Position numbers and translations under genes: made by a program. A stretch of DNA of 64,000 nt from Oscillospiraceae bacterium (GTDB lineage Bacteria > Bacillota > Clostridia > Oscillospirales > Ruminococcaceae): positions 22,798-86,797 of the forward strand of contig SVNA01000006.1 of NCBI GenBank assembly GCA_015067145.1, written 5' to 3'. Below, piece after piece: positions 10,588 through 19,499 of this stretch; position 1 is the stretch's first letter; every line of letters begins with the position of its first letter. Under the pieces are notes generated by a model. The model did no database searches, was not told the origin of the DNA, and worked only from the letters and a program-made list of their open reading frames with translations.

Positions 10588-12072
10588 ATGAATATCGAGA
10601 TGAGAGGCATCAACAAGTCCTTTGGCTCCAACCAGGTTCTTAAAGATGCCGGCTTCTTGCTGAAAGATGGCGAAGTTCATGCTCTTATGGGCGAAAACGG
10701 TGCGGGCAAATCCACACTGATGAAGATTCTCACAGGCGTTTACACAAAGGACGCCGGTACAATCTTTGTTGACGGCGTGGAAGTAAACTACAAAAACCCG
10801 CAGGAAGCTGAAAAAGCCGGTATCGTTTTCATCTATCAGGAAATCAACTCCCTTTTTGACCTTACCGTAGAAGAAAACCTGTTTATGGGCAAGGAAATCA
10901 CAAAGGGCTTCGGCATCTGCGACAAGAAAGCCATGCGTGCAAAAGCTCAGGAAGTTATGGACCGCCTGGGCGTATCCATTCCAATCGATGCTGTAATGGG
11001 CGATCTGTCCGTTGGTCAGCAGCAGATGGTGGAAATCTGTAAAGCTTTGATGGTAGACGCAAAGGTTCTTATCATGGACGAACCTACAGCAGCCCTTACA
11101 CAGAGCGAAACTGAAGTTCTGTTTGAGGTTATGAAAGGCCTTGTTGAAAAGGGCGTTTCCATCGTTTACATCTCCCACCGTATGGAAGAAATTTTTGAAC
11201 TGTGCGACAGAATTACAATTCTGCGTGACGGTTCCTACATAGGCACAGAATACATCAAGGACATCACAATGGATGATGTTGTTAAGATGATGATCGGCCG
11301 TGAAATCGGCGAACGCTTCCCACAGCGCGATGTTACAATCGGCGACGAGGTTATCAGAGTTGAAAACCTTTGCCACCCAAGATACTTTAAAGACGTAAAC
11401 TTCTCTGTAAACGCAGGCGAAGTATTGGGCGTATCCGGTCTTATGGGTGCAGGCCGTACAGAAATTATGCACGCTATCTTTGGCAATATGCCTGATGCTA
11501 CAGGCAAAATAATCATCGAGGGCAAGGAAGTTTCCATCAAAAACCCAAGAGATGCCATCGCAGCAGGCATCGGCTTTATCACAGAGGACAGAAAGACAGA
11601 AGGTCTTCTTCTTGAAAAGCCAATCAGCGACAATATCGAGGTTGCAAACCTGAAAAAAGTTTCAATCCGCAATATCTTAAACCCTAAAAAACAGATTGAA
11701 CTTGTTAAACGCGGTATCGAAGAATTCAGAATCAAATGCTTTGGTCCACAGCACGAATGCAACAACCTGTCCGGCGGTAACCAGCAGAAGGTTGTTCTGG
11801 CAAAATGGATCTACACAGAGCCAAAAATTCTTATTCTTGACGAACCTACACGCGGCGTAGACATCGGCGCTAAAAAAGAAATTTACAGTGTTATCAACGA
11901 CCTTGCAGCAAAAGGCGTTGCAGTTATCCTTGTTTCCTCCGAACTTCCGGAAGTTCTTGGCATGTCCGACAGAATTATGGTAGTACACGAAGGCCATATA
12001 ACAGGTATTATCGATGCAGCAACAGCTGACCAGGAAAAAGTTATGACATTGGCAACAGGAGGAAGTTTATAA
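10588..12072 (+). CDS. rbsA: Ribose ABC transporter ATPase RbsA (two ABC domains)
   Basis: MGENGAGKSTLMKILTGVY, LSVGQQQMVEICKAL, second signature LSGGNQQKVVLAKWI. Confidence 0.95.
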   Translation: MNIEMRGINKSFGSNQVLKDAGFLLKDGEVHALMGENGAGKSTLMKILTGVYTKDAGTIFVDGVEVNYKNPQEAEKAGIVFIYQEINSLFDLTVEENLFMGKEITKGFGICDKKAMRAKAQEVMDRLGVSIPIDAVMGDLSVGQQQMVEICKALMVDAKVLIMDEPTAALTQSETEVLFEVMKGLVEKGVSIVYISHRMEEIFELCDRITILRDGSYIGTEYIKDITMDDVVKMMIGREIGERFPQRDVTIGDEVIRVENLCHPRYFKDVNFSVNAGEVLGVSGLMGAGRTEIMHAIFGNMPDATGKIIIEGKEVSIKNPRDAIAAGIGFITEDRKTEGLLLEKPISDNIEVANLKKVSIRNILNPKKQIELVKRGIEEFRIKCFGPQHECNNLSGGNQQKVVLAKWIYTEPKILILDEPTRGVDIGAKKEIYSVINDLAAKGVAVILVSSELPEVLGMSDRIMVVHEGHITGIIDAATADQEKVMTLATGGSL

Positions 12073-13046
12073 TGAAAAAGGAAAAAAATATAGGTGCCAT
12101 AGTTGGCGAGTATGGTGCGTTTATTGCGCTGTTGATTTTGTTTGTATTTCTCAGCGTTATCAGCCCGGAATTCCGCCAGCCAAGCAACCTGCTTAACCTT
12201 TTGCGTCAGGCATCCTTTAACGGCCTTATCGCATTTGGTATGACTTGTGTTATTCTCGCAGACGGTATCGACCTTTCCGTTGGTTCCGTATTTGCTCTCA
12301 GTGCAGTTATCTGTGCTGAGCTTATCATGATGGGTATGCCTGCCATCGTTTGTATCCTCGGTGCACTTGTTGCAGGTACACTCATGGGTGCATTCAGTGG
12401 TCTGCTGGTAACAAAAGGCCGTCTGCAGCCATTTATCGCTACATTGGTAACAATGACAGCTTACCGCGGTCTTGCAAAAATTCTCACAGACGCAAAACCA
12501 ATCTCCCGTCTTGCTGAAAACCTCACAAGCGGTTCTTTCCTCTTCAAAGCTCTTGGTAAAGGTAACCTTGTTCCAATCTTTGCACAGGATGTAAAATTCC
12601 CAATCCCTGCTGTAATTCTGCTTGTTTCCTTTGCAATCTTCTACTTTATGCTTAACAAAACAACATACGGCAGAAAAGTTTACGCAACAGGTTCCAACGC
12701 AAAATGTGCAAACCTTGTTGGTGTAAACACACAGAAAATCAAAATTTCCACATACGCAATCTCCGGCTTTATGGCAGCACTTGCAGGCCTTATGATGATT
12801 TCCCGTGTTAACTCCGCACAGCCAACACTTGGCGAAGGCTACGAACTTGACGCTATCGCAGCTGTAGCACTTGGCGGTACATCCATGAGCGGCGGCCGCG
12901 GTAAAATCAGCGGCACAGTTGCAGGTGTTCTCATCATCGCAGCTCTCAACAACGGTCTTAACATCCTTGGTGTTCAGTCTTACTATCAGGACGTTATCAA
13001 AGCTATCGTTATCCTCGTTGCTGTTCTTTCCGACCGCAAGAGATAA
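12072..13046 (+). CDS. rbsC: Ribose ABC transporter permease RbsC
   Basis: Multi-TM; GIDLSVGSVFALSAV, LGGTSMSGGRGKISGTVAGVLII. Confidence 0.95.
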   Translation: MKKEKNIGAIVGEYGAFIALLILFVFLSVISPEFRQPSNLLNLLRQASFNGLIAFGMTCVILADGIDLSVGSVFALSAVICAELIMMGMPAIVCILGALVAGTLMGAFSGLLVTKGRLQPFIATLVTMTAYRGLAKILTDAKPISRLAENLTSGSFLFKALGKGNLVPIFAQDVKFPIPAVILLVSFAIFYFMLNKTTYGRKVYATGSNAKCANLVGVNTQKIKISTYAISGFMAALAGLMMISRVNSAQPTLGEGYELDAIAAVALGGTSMSGGRGKISGTVAGVLIIAALNNGLNILGVQSYYQDVIKAIVILVAVLSDRKR

Positions 13047-13072
13047 TTGTTTAAGGATTGGAGATTAAAATA

Positions 13073-15715
13073 ATGAAGAAAATATTATCATTGATTCTCA
13101 GCTTTGCTATGGTCCTGACCATGACAGGCTGTATGATTACAATCGACGGTGAGGAAAACCTCTCCCAGACAAATGCCGCAAACGGCACAATCGGTCTTTC
13201 TGTTTCCACACAGAACAACCCATTCTTTGTAACACTTGTTGAAGGTGCAAAAGCACAGGCAAACAAACTTGGTGTTACACTCAGCGTTGCTGATGCAGGC
13301 GACGACGTTACAAAACAGGTTTCCGACATTGAAGACCTTGTTGCTACAGGTATTTCCGTTCTTATCGTTAACCCAGTTGACTCTGACGCTGTTACAGGTG
13401 CAGTTGAAGCTGCTATGGCAAAAGGCGTTAAAGTTATCAGCGTTGACCGTGCAGTTAACGGCGTGGAAATCGCTTGCCAGATTGCTTCCGACAACGTTCT
13501 CGGTGCAGAACTTGCAACACAGTACATCGTTGACACTCTTGGCGAAGGCGTAAAAGTTGCAGAACTGGAAGGTATCCCAGGTGCTTCCGCAGCTATCGAA
13601 AGAAGCGAAGGCTTCCACAAAGTTGCTGATACAAAACTGGATGTTGTAGCAAAACAGACAGCTAACTTTGACAGAACAGAAGGTATGTCCGTAATGGAAA
13701 ACATCCTTCAGGCAAACGGCGACGTTCAGGCTGTATTTGCAGCTAACGACGAAATGGCTCTCGGTGCAGTTGAAGCTATCAGCGGCGCAGGCAAAACAGT
13801 TATGGTTGTTGGCTTTGACGCAACAGATGACGCTATCGAAGCTATCAAAGCAGGCAGAATGGCTGGTACAATCGCACAGCAGCCAGCACTTATCGGTTCC
13901 ACAGCTGTTGACAACGCAGTTAAACTTATCGCAGGCGAAACAATCCCAACAGAAATCCCAGTTGAAGTTACTCTTGTAACAAAAGACAACGCAGACAGCT
14001 TTGGTGCTCCAGCTAAAGTTGAAGTAGTGGGCAACGGCAGCATCGGTCTTTCCGTTTCCACACAGAACAACCCATTCTTCGTAACACTTGTTGAAGGTGC
14101 AGAAGCTGCAGCTGAAAAACTTGGTGTTTCCATCAGCGTTGCTGACGCAGGTGACGACGTTACAAAACAGGTTTCCGACATCGAAGACCTTGTTGCTAAA
14201 GATATTTCCGTACTTATCGTAAACCCAGTTGACTCCGACGCTGTTACAGGTGCAGTTGAAGCAGCTATGGCTAAAGGCGTTCACGTAATTTCCGTTGACC
14301 GTGCAGTTAACGGCGTGGAAATCGCTTGTCAGATTGCTTCCGACAATATTCTCGGTGCAGAACTTGCAACACAGTTTATCGTTGACTCTCTCGGCGAAGG
14401 CGTTAAAGTTGCAGAACTTGAAGGTATCCCAGGTGCTTCCGCAGCTATCGAAAGAAGCGAAGGTTTCCACAATGTAGCAGATACAAAACTCAATGTAGTT
14501 GCTTCCCAGACAGCTAACTTTGACAGAACAGAAGGTATGTCCGTAATGGAAAACATCCTTCAGGCTAACGGCGACGTTCAGGCTGTATTTGCAGCTAACG
14601 ACGAAATGGCTCTCGGTGCTGTAGAAGCTATCAGCGGTGCAGGCAAAAAGGTTATGGTTGTTGGCTTTGACGCAACTGACGATGCTCTCGAAGCTATCAG
14701 AGCAGGCAGAATGGCAGGCACAGTAGCACAGCAGCCAGCTCTCATCGGCTCCACAGCTGTTGAAAACGCTGTAACTCTTATCGGCGGCACAGGCATTGCA
14801 AAATCCATCCCTGTTGAAGTTACACTTGTAACAAAAGACAATGTTGATACATTCAATCAGCCAAAAGGCGAAGCAGTTACAATCGTTGGCAACGGCTCCA
14901 TCGGCCTTGCAGTTTCCACACAGAACAACCCATTCTTCGTAACACTTGTTGAAGGTGCAGAAGATGCAGCAGAAAAACTTGGCGTTTCCATCAGCGTTGC
15001 TGACGCAGGCGACGACGTTACAAAACAGGCTTCCGACATTGAAGACCTTGTTGCAAAAGGCATCTCCGTTCTCATCGTAAACCCAGTTGACTCCGACGCT
15101 GTTACAAGTGCAGTTGAAGCTGCAATGGCTAAAGGTGTTCGCGTAATTTCCGTTGACCGTGCAGTTAACGGCGTAGAAATCGACTGCCAGATTGCTTCCG
15201 ACAACATTCTCGGTGCAGAGCTTGCAACACAGTTTATCGTTGACACACTTGGCGAAGGTGTTAAGGTTGCAGAACTTGAAGGTATCCCAGGTGCTTCCGC
15301 TGCTATCGAAAGAAGCGAAGGTTTCCACAATGTTGCTGATACAAAACTCAGCGTTGTAGCAAAACAGACAGCTAACTTTGACAGAACAGAAGGTATGTCC
15401 GTAATGGAAAACATCCTTCAGGCAAACGGCGACGTTCAGGCTGTATTCGCAGCTAACGACGAAATGGCTCTCGGTGCAGTTGAAGCTATCAGCGGTGCTG
15501 GCAAAACAGTTATGGTTGTTGGTTTCGACGCAACAGACGACGCTATCGAAGCTATCAAAGCAGGCAAAATGGCAGGCACAATCGCACAGCAGCCGGCACT
15601 CATCGGCAGCACAGCTGTTGAAAATGCAGTTAAACTTATCGGCGGCGAAGGCATTGCAAAATCCGTTCCTGTTGAAGTTACACTTGTTAACAAAGACAAC
15701 GTTAACAATTTCTAA
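13073..15715 (+). CDS. rbsB: Ribose-binding lipoprotein with three tandem RbsB domains
   Basis: Start taken at MKKILSLILSF within the listed ORF at 13058; lipobox LTMTGC; three full periplasmic-binding-protein 4-type units, each beginning NG(T/S)IGL(S/A)VSTQNNPFFVTLVEGA. Confidence 0.95.
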   Translation: MKKILSLILSFAMVLTMTGCMITIDGEENLSQTNAANGTIGLSVSTQNNPFFVTLVEGAKAQANKLGVTLSVADAGDDVTKQVSDIEDLVATGISVLIVNPVDSDAVTGAVEAAMAKGVKVISVDRAVNGVEIACQIASDNVLGAELATQYIVDTLGEGVKVAELEGIPGASAAIERSEGFHKVADTKLDVVAKQTANFDRTEGMSVMENILQANGDVQAVFAANDEMALGAVEAISGAGKTVMVVGFDATDDAIEAIKAGRMAGTIAQQPALIGSTAVDNAVKLIAGETIPTEIPVEVTLVTKDNADSFGAPAKVEVVGNGSIGLSVSTQNNPFFVTLVEGAEAAAEKLGVSISVADAGDDVTKQVSDIEDLVAKDISVLIVNPVDSDAVTGAVEAAMAKGVHVISVDRAVNGVEIACQIASDNILGAELATQFIVDSLGEGVKVAELEGIPGASAAIERSEGFHNVADTKLNVVASQTANFDRTEGMSVMENILQANGDVQAVFAANDEMALGAVEAISGAGKKVMVVGFDATDDALEAIRAGRMAGTVAQQPALIGSTAVENAVTLIGGTGIAKSIPVEVTLVTKDNVDTFNQPKGEAVTIVGNGSIGLAVSTQNNPFFVTLVEGAEDAAEKLGVSISVADAGDDVTKQASDIEDLVAKGISVLIVNPVDSDAVTSAVEAAMAKGVRVISVDRAVNGVEIDCQIASDNILGAELATQFIVDTLGEGVKVAELEGIPGASAAIERSEGFHNVADTKLSVVAKQTANFDRTEGMSVMENILQANGDVQAVFAANDEMALGAVEAISGAGKTVMVVGFDATDDAIEAIKAGKMAGTIAQQPALIGSTAVENAVKLIGGEGIAKSVPVEVTLVNKDNVNNF
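13181..14032 (+). repeat. rbsB internal tandem unit 1 (852 nt)
   Basis: Starts aacggcacaatcggtctttc; homologous to units 2 and 3. Confidence 0.92.
14033..14890 (+). repeat. rbsB internal tandem unit 2 (858 nt)
   Basis: Starts aacggcagcatcggtctttc. Confidence 0.92.
14891..15715 (+). repeat. rbsB internal tandem unit 3 (ends at the stop codon)
   Basis: Starts aacggctccatcggccttgc. Confidence 0.92.
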
Positions 15716-15730
15716 TTTGGAGAATCCCCT

Positions 15731-16618
15731 ATGAAAGTTTTATGTATAGGCTCTATGAATCTGGACTTTGTGTACAGTGTTGACCACATTGTTGCACCGG
15801 GCGAAACAGAAGCTTCCACAAGCCTTGACGTTTTCCTTGGCGGCAAAGGTATGAACCAGTCTGTTGCCCTTGCAAAAGCAGGTGCAGAAATCTACCACGG
15901 CGGCCTTATCGGCGAAGACGGCAGAGTTTTCCTCGATGCCTGCACAGAACACAATGTAAACGGCAAGCACATAAAGGTTGTGGAGGGCAAAACAGGCCAC
16001 GCAATCATCCAGAGAGATAAAAATGCACAGAACTGTATTCTTCTTTTCGGCGGTGCAAACCAGCTGCTGACAGAAGAATATGTAGACGGCGTACTCGAGG
16101 ATTTTGAGGCAGGAGATATTCTCCTGCTTCAGAACGAGGTTAATATGCTGCCTTACATCGTGGACAAAGCCTACGAAAAAGGTATGCAGATTGCCTTGAA
16201 CCCATCGCCATACGATGAAAAGCTGGATGCTGTTGATATGAGCAAAATCAGCTTCTTCCTGCTCAACGAAGTTGAGGGTGAACAGGTTACAGGTCACGAT
16301 GACCCTGACTACATCATCGCAAACCTCCTCGGTCTCTACCCTGAAGCAAAAATCGTGCTTACTCTGGGCAAAAACGGTGCAGTATACGCTGACAAAAACC
16401 AGAAACACTATCAGCCAATCTTCAAGGTACAGGCAGTTGACACAACAGCTGCAGGCGACACCTTTACAGGCTATTTCCTCGCTGCTGTAAGCGAAGGTAT
16501 GGAAGTGCCAAAGGCTCTTAAAATGGCTGCAAAGGCATCCTCCATCGCTGTAACAAGAGAAGGTGCAGTGCCTTCCATCCCTCTCAGAGCAGAGGTTGAA
16601 GCAGCTCTGGCTGAATAA
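15731..16618 (+). CDS. rbsK: Ribokinase (PfkB family)
   Basis: GSMNLDFVYSVDHIVAPGET, GGKGMNQSVALAKAGA, VDTTAAGDTFTGYFLAAV. Confidence 0.94.
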   Translation: MKVLCIGSMNLDFVYSVDHIVAPGETEASTSLDVFLGGKGMNQSVALAKAGAEIYHGGLIGEDGRVFLDACTEHNVNGKHIKVVEGKTGHAIIQRDKNAQNCILLFGGANQLLTEEYVDGVLEDFEAGDILLLQNEVNMLPYIVDKAYEKGMQIALNPSPYDEKLDAVDMSKISFFLLNEVEGEQVTGHDDPDYIIANLLGLYPEAKIVLTLGKNGAVYADKNQKHYQPIFKVQAVDTTAAGDTFTGYFLAAVSEGMEVPKALKMAAKASSIAVTREGAVPSIPLRAEVEAALAE

Positions 16619-16683
16619 TCCATATAAAATAAACGGCAGAGTATTCCCATACTTTGCCGTTTTATTGTATAATCAGATGGCAG

Positions 16684-16940
16684 GTACTTTTGACACCAAA
16701 AGTGGCACTGATTGCGATGCAGCAAAAAGTCCTCCAGACTTTTTTCATAGGGGAGTTACTCCCCTTCATGACGCATTTTTTCACGGCGGTGCGTGAAAAA
16801 ATCTGCTGTCACCCCACTAGATGACGGCAGGCCATGCCATTCGGCGGCCTTGCCATATTTATAAGTGCATTGACCTTTGACGCCAGCCGCATATTGTTAA
16901 ACGTGGCTCTGCCCCTAAACAACCCCAAAGTATCTTTTAA
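16684..16940 (+). repeat. Dispersed hairpin-rich intergenic repeat, copy A
   Basis: Core gctgattgcgatgcagcaaaaagtc...gccttgccatatttataagtgcattgacctttgacgccagccgca shared almost exactly with copy B. Confidence 0.9.
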
Positions 16941-16993
16941 ACGTCAATAAATCTATCTTTCAAAACCATCACTCTTTAAAAGGAGTTTCCATC

Positions 16994-18130
16994 GTGAACA
17001 ATCCATCAAAACACTGGGCTTCCGTCTGGGGAAATGCCGTTTCCGTAGCCGAAAACAGACCAGAAACCTACAGCAAAAATATAACTCTGCGATACCCTGT
17101 CTACTCTCATTTTGAGGGGGATGCGGTACGCCTTACCTTTGACAACTACTGCGGCACCGATGCCATAACCATTACAAAAACAACGGTGATGATTGATGAT
17201 AAGTTCCACACCGTGCTTTTTGGCGGCAGAGAAGGTGTTACAATCCCCGCTGGCGAAAACGCAGTCAGCGACCCGCTGTCCTGTCATATAAAAGCAAAAC
17301 GCACCTTCAACGTCAGCTTTTACCTTGAAGATTTTACCCAGATGCGTTCGGTGGTTTTCACTAAAGGTCCTATGTCTGTGGGCAGTTACGCCCTTGGCAA
17401 CCAGACCGAGACGGTGCTTTTTGATATGTGGAAAAGCCGAACAACCCACTACTTCTATTTTCTCAGCAATGTGTCGGTGTACACAGAAAAGAAGAACAGA
17501 ACGGTGGTGTGCTATGGCGACTCTATCACCGCACAGGACTGGCCTGACTATCTTGCCATGCGTTGCATCGACGAAGGCTGTGACAACACCGCCATTATCC
17601 GCCGTGCCACCAGCGGAAGCCGTATCCTGCGTGAATATGACTGCATCGTGTACGAGTCCTACGGGCTCAGGGGAAAAAAACGCTTTGACCACGAGGTACC
17701 TACAGACGGTGCCGACACAGTGCTTATCCAGCAGGGTATAAACGACATTATCCACCCTGTAGGCACAGAGGTTAACCCTTACCGCCCTATGAGCGACCTG
17801 CCCACTGTGGAGGAGCTTATCGAGGGTATGAAATACTATATATCCCTTGCCCGCAGCTACGGCTACAAGGTTTATGTGGGCACGCTGCTGCCTATCGAAG
17901 GCTGGCGTACCTATGCACCTTTCCGTGAAGAGATGCGTAATCAGTTCAACAGCTGGATACGAACAACAGACCTGATTGACGGCTATGTGGATTTTGACAA
18001 GGCTCTGGCCGACCCCGAAAACCCATCCGCAATGCTGGAAATATTCGACAGCGGCGACCATCTGCACCCAAGTGCCCTTGGCTACAAAGCCATGGCAGAT
18101 GCGGTGCTGAAAGAGATTATCGAAGGTTAA
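16994..18130 (+). CDS. SGNH/GDSL-type hydrolase (GTG start)
   Basis: CYGDSITAQDWPDYL block I, QQGINDI, SGDHLHPSALGYKAMADAV block V. Confidence 0.85.
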   Translation: MNNPSKHWASVWGNAVSVAENRPETYSKNITLRYPVYSHFEGDAVRLTFDNYCGTDAITITKTTVMIDDKFHTVLFGGREGVTIPAGENAVSDPLSCHIKAKRTFNVSFYLEDFTQMRSVVFTKGPMSVGSYALGNQTETVLFDMWKSRTTHYFYFLSNVSVYTEKKNRTVVCYGDSITAQDWPDYLAMRCIDEGCDNTAIIRRATSGSRILREYDCIVYESYGLRGKKRFDHEVPTDGADTVLIQQGINDIIHPVGTEVNPYRPMSDLPTVEELIEGMKYYISLARSYGYKVYVGTLLPIEGWRTYAPFREEMRNQFNSWIRTTDLIDGYVDFDKALADPENPSAMLEIFDSGDHLHPSALGYKAMADAVLKEIIEG

Positions 18131-18151
18131 TTATATATAACACCCATATCG

Positions 18152-18190
18152 GTGCACAGAAACAGCTTCTGTGCACTGTTTTTGTTTTCC
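18152..18190 (+). terminator. Intrinsic terminator
   Basis: gtgcacagaaacagcttctgtgcac followed by tgtttttgttttc. Confidence 0.8.
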
Positions 18191-18401
18191 CGCCGCTTTG
18201 CCGCTGTTGTCTTCATACTGCTCTCACTTTGCTTTTTTTCCTTTCCGCCCTGCTGCCACAAATCTCTGCTTGCCGGCACCTTGTTGCTTTTTCGGCATTA
18301 TCCGACATTTTAATACATATTCTATTGCCTATCACTACACAATTATGTATAATATGTGATAGAAATGTGAAACAGAACAGTCTGTAAAAGAGGAGAATTT
18401 T

Positions 18402-19262
18402 ATGTTCGGAAAAAGACCTGACGGCAGAAGACTTAAAAATCTGGCACCTATCCAGATGATTATGCCTTATGTTATGAAAACCCGCAACGACAGCATGAAT
18501 ATGTACGAGGACACCTTTAACTGCGAACCCTGGGACGAGTACATAAAAGAAAAGGAAACCGAGGGACTTAAAATCGGCTATATGCACATTCTTATCGCCG
18601 CAATCGTACGCCTTATCGCTCTGCGTCCTCAGCTTAACCGTTTCTGCATGAACGGCAGAATTTATGCCAGACCAAAAATCTGGGTAAGCTTTGTTGTACA
18701 CCCAACTCTTCGCAACGACTCCGATGGAACAACCATCAAAATGTGCTTTGAAGGCACCGAGTCAATCACCGAAATTGCACAGATGCTGAACGAACGTGTT
18801 GCAAAGGAAACTGTACACCGCACCGAAGAAAATGATACCGACAAGCTTCTGCGTACTCTGATGCACGGTATCCCGGGCTTTCTCATTAAATTTGTGGTTG
18901 ATATTCTTATGTGGATGGATAAACACAACATTATGCCAAAAGCCATTGTGGAGCTGAGCCCTTTCCACACCTCTTTCTTTGTGACAAACCTCAAAAGCCT
19001 TGGCATCAACCATATCTTCCACCACACCTACAACTTTGGCACAACAGGTCTGTTTTTTGCTATGGGCAAGGAAAAGAAAATCCCTGTGGTGAAAAACGGA
19101 GAGATTGTGGAAGAAAAACATATGGGCTATGGCCTTGTATCTGACGAACGCTTCTGCGACGGGCTCTACTTTGCAAACAGCCTGCGTCTTATGAGAAAAT
19201 TTATGCGTAACCCGAAACTGCTGGAAGAAAAGCTGGACAAAAAGGTGGAAGATGTGGAATAG
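18402..19262 (+). CDS. Stand-alone 2-oxoacid dehydrogenase E2/CAT-like acyltransferase domain protein
   Basis: LKIGYMHILIAAIVRLIALRPQLNRF and C-terminal SDERFCDGLYFANSLRLMRKFMRNPKLLEE, resembling the E2 DHRxxDG end; no lipoyl domain. Confidence 0.75.
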   Translation: MFGKRPDGRRLKNLAPIQMIMPYVMKTRNDSMNMYEDTFNCEPWDEYIKEKETEGLKIGYMHILIAAIVRLIALRPQLNRFCMNGRIYARPKIWVSFVVHPTLRNDSDGTTIKMCFEGTESITEIAQMLNERVAKETVHRTEENDTDKLLRTLMHGIPGFLIKFVVDILMWMDKHNIMPKAIVELSPFHTSFFVTNLKSLGINHIFHHTYNFGTTGLFFAMGKEKKIPVVKNGEIVEEKHMGYGLVSDERFCDGLYFANSLRLMRKFMRNPKLLEEKLDKKVEDVE

Positions 19263-19499
19263 CATATCCCTGTTCCCTGTCCGCCAATACAGGACATACA
19301 CCCCATACCTGTATTCCCGTTCATTACCATAAATACACACCCGCTTGCTGCACTTTTCGGTGTTGTGGCGGGTATTTTTTTATACAGAGTACGCTCTGTA
19401 CAGCTTTCTGGCTTTTACATTTATTGACAGTATATTCCTCTTTATTTTATAATTGATACATAATTCAAATGTAAAATCACGCCAAAAGGAGAAATATAT

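Noticed and set aside
13088-15328. 746-aa minus-strand ORF antisense to rbsB
   Set aside because: Cys/Asn/Phe-rich translation with no domain features; produced by codon bias of the repeated rbsB sequence.
16563-16796. Short ORFs in repeat copies (77 aa here; 56554-56766; 33659-33919) with shared TFDTKS...DCDAAKS..DFFHRG peptide
   Set aside because: The shared peptide follows from shared repeat DNA; stems are conserved through compensatory change and no RBS or domain supports translation.
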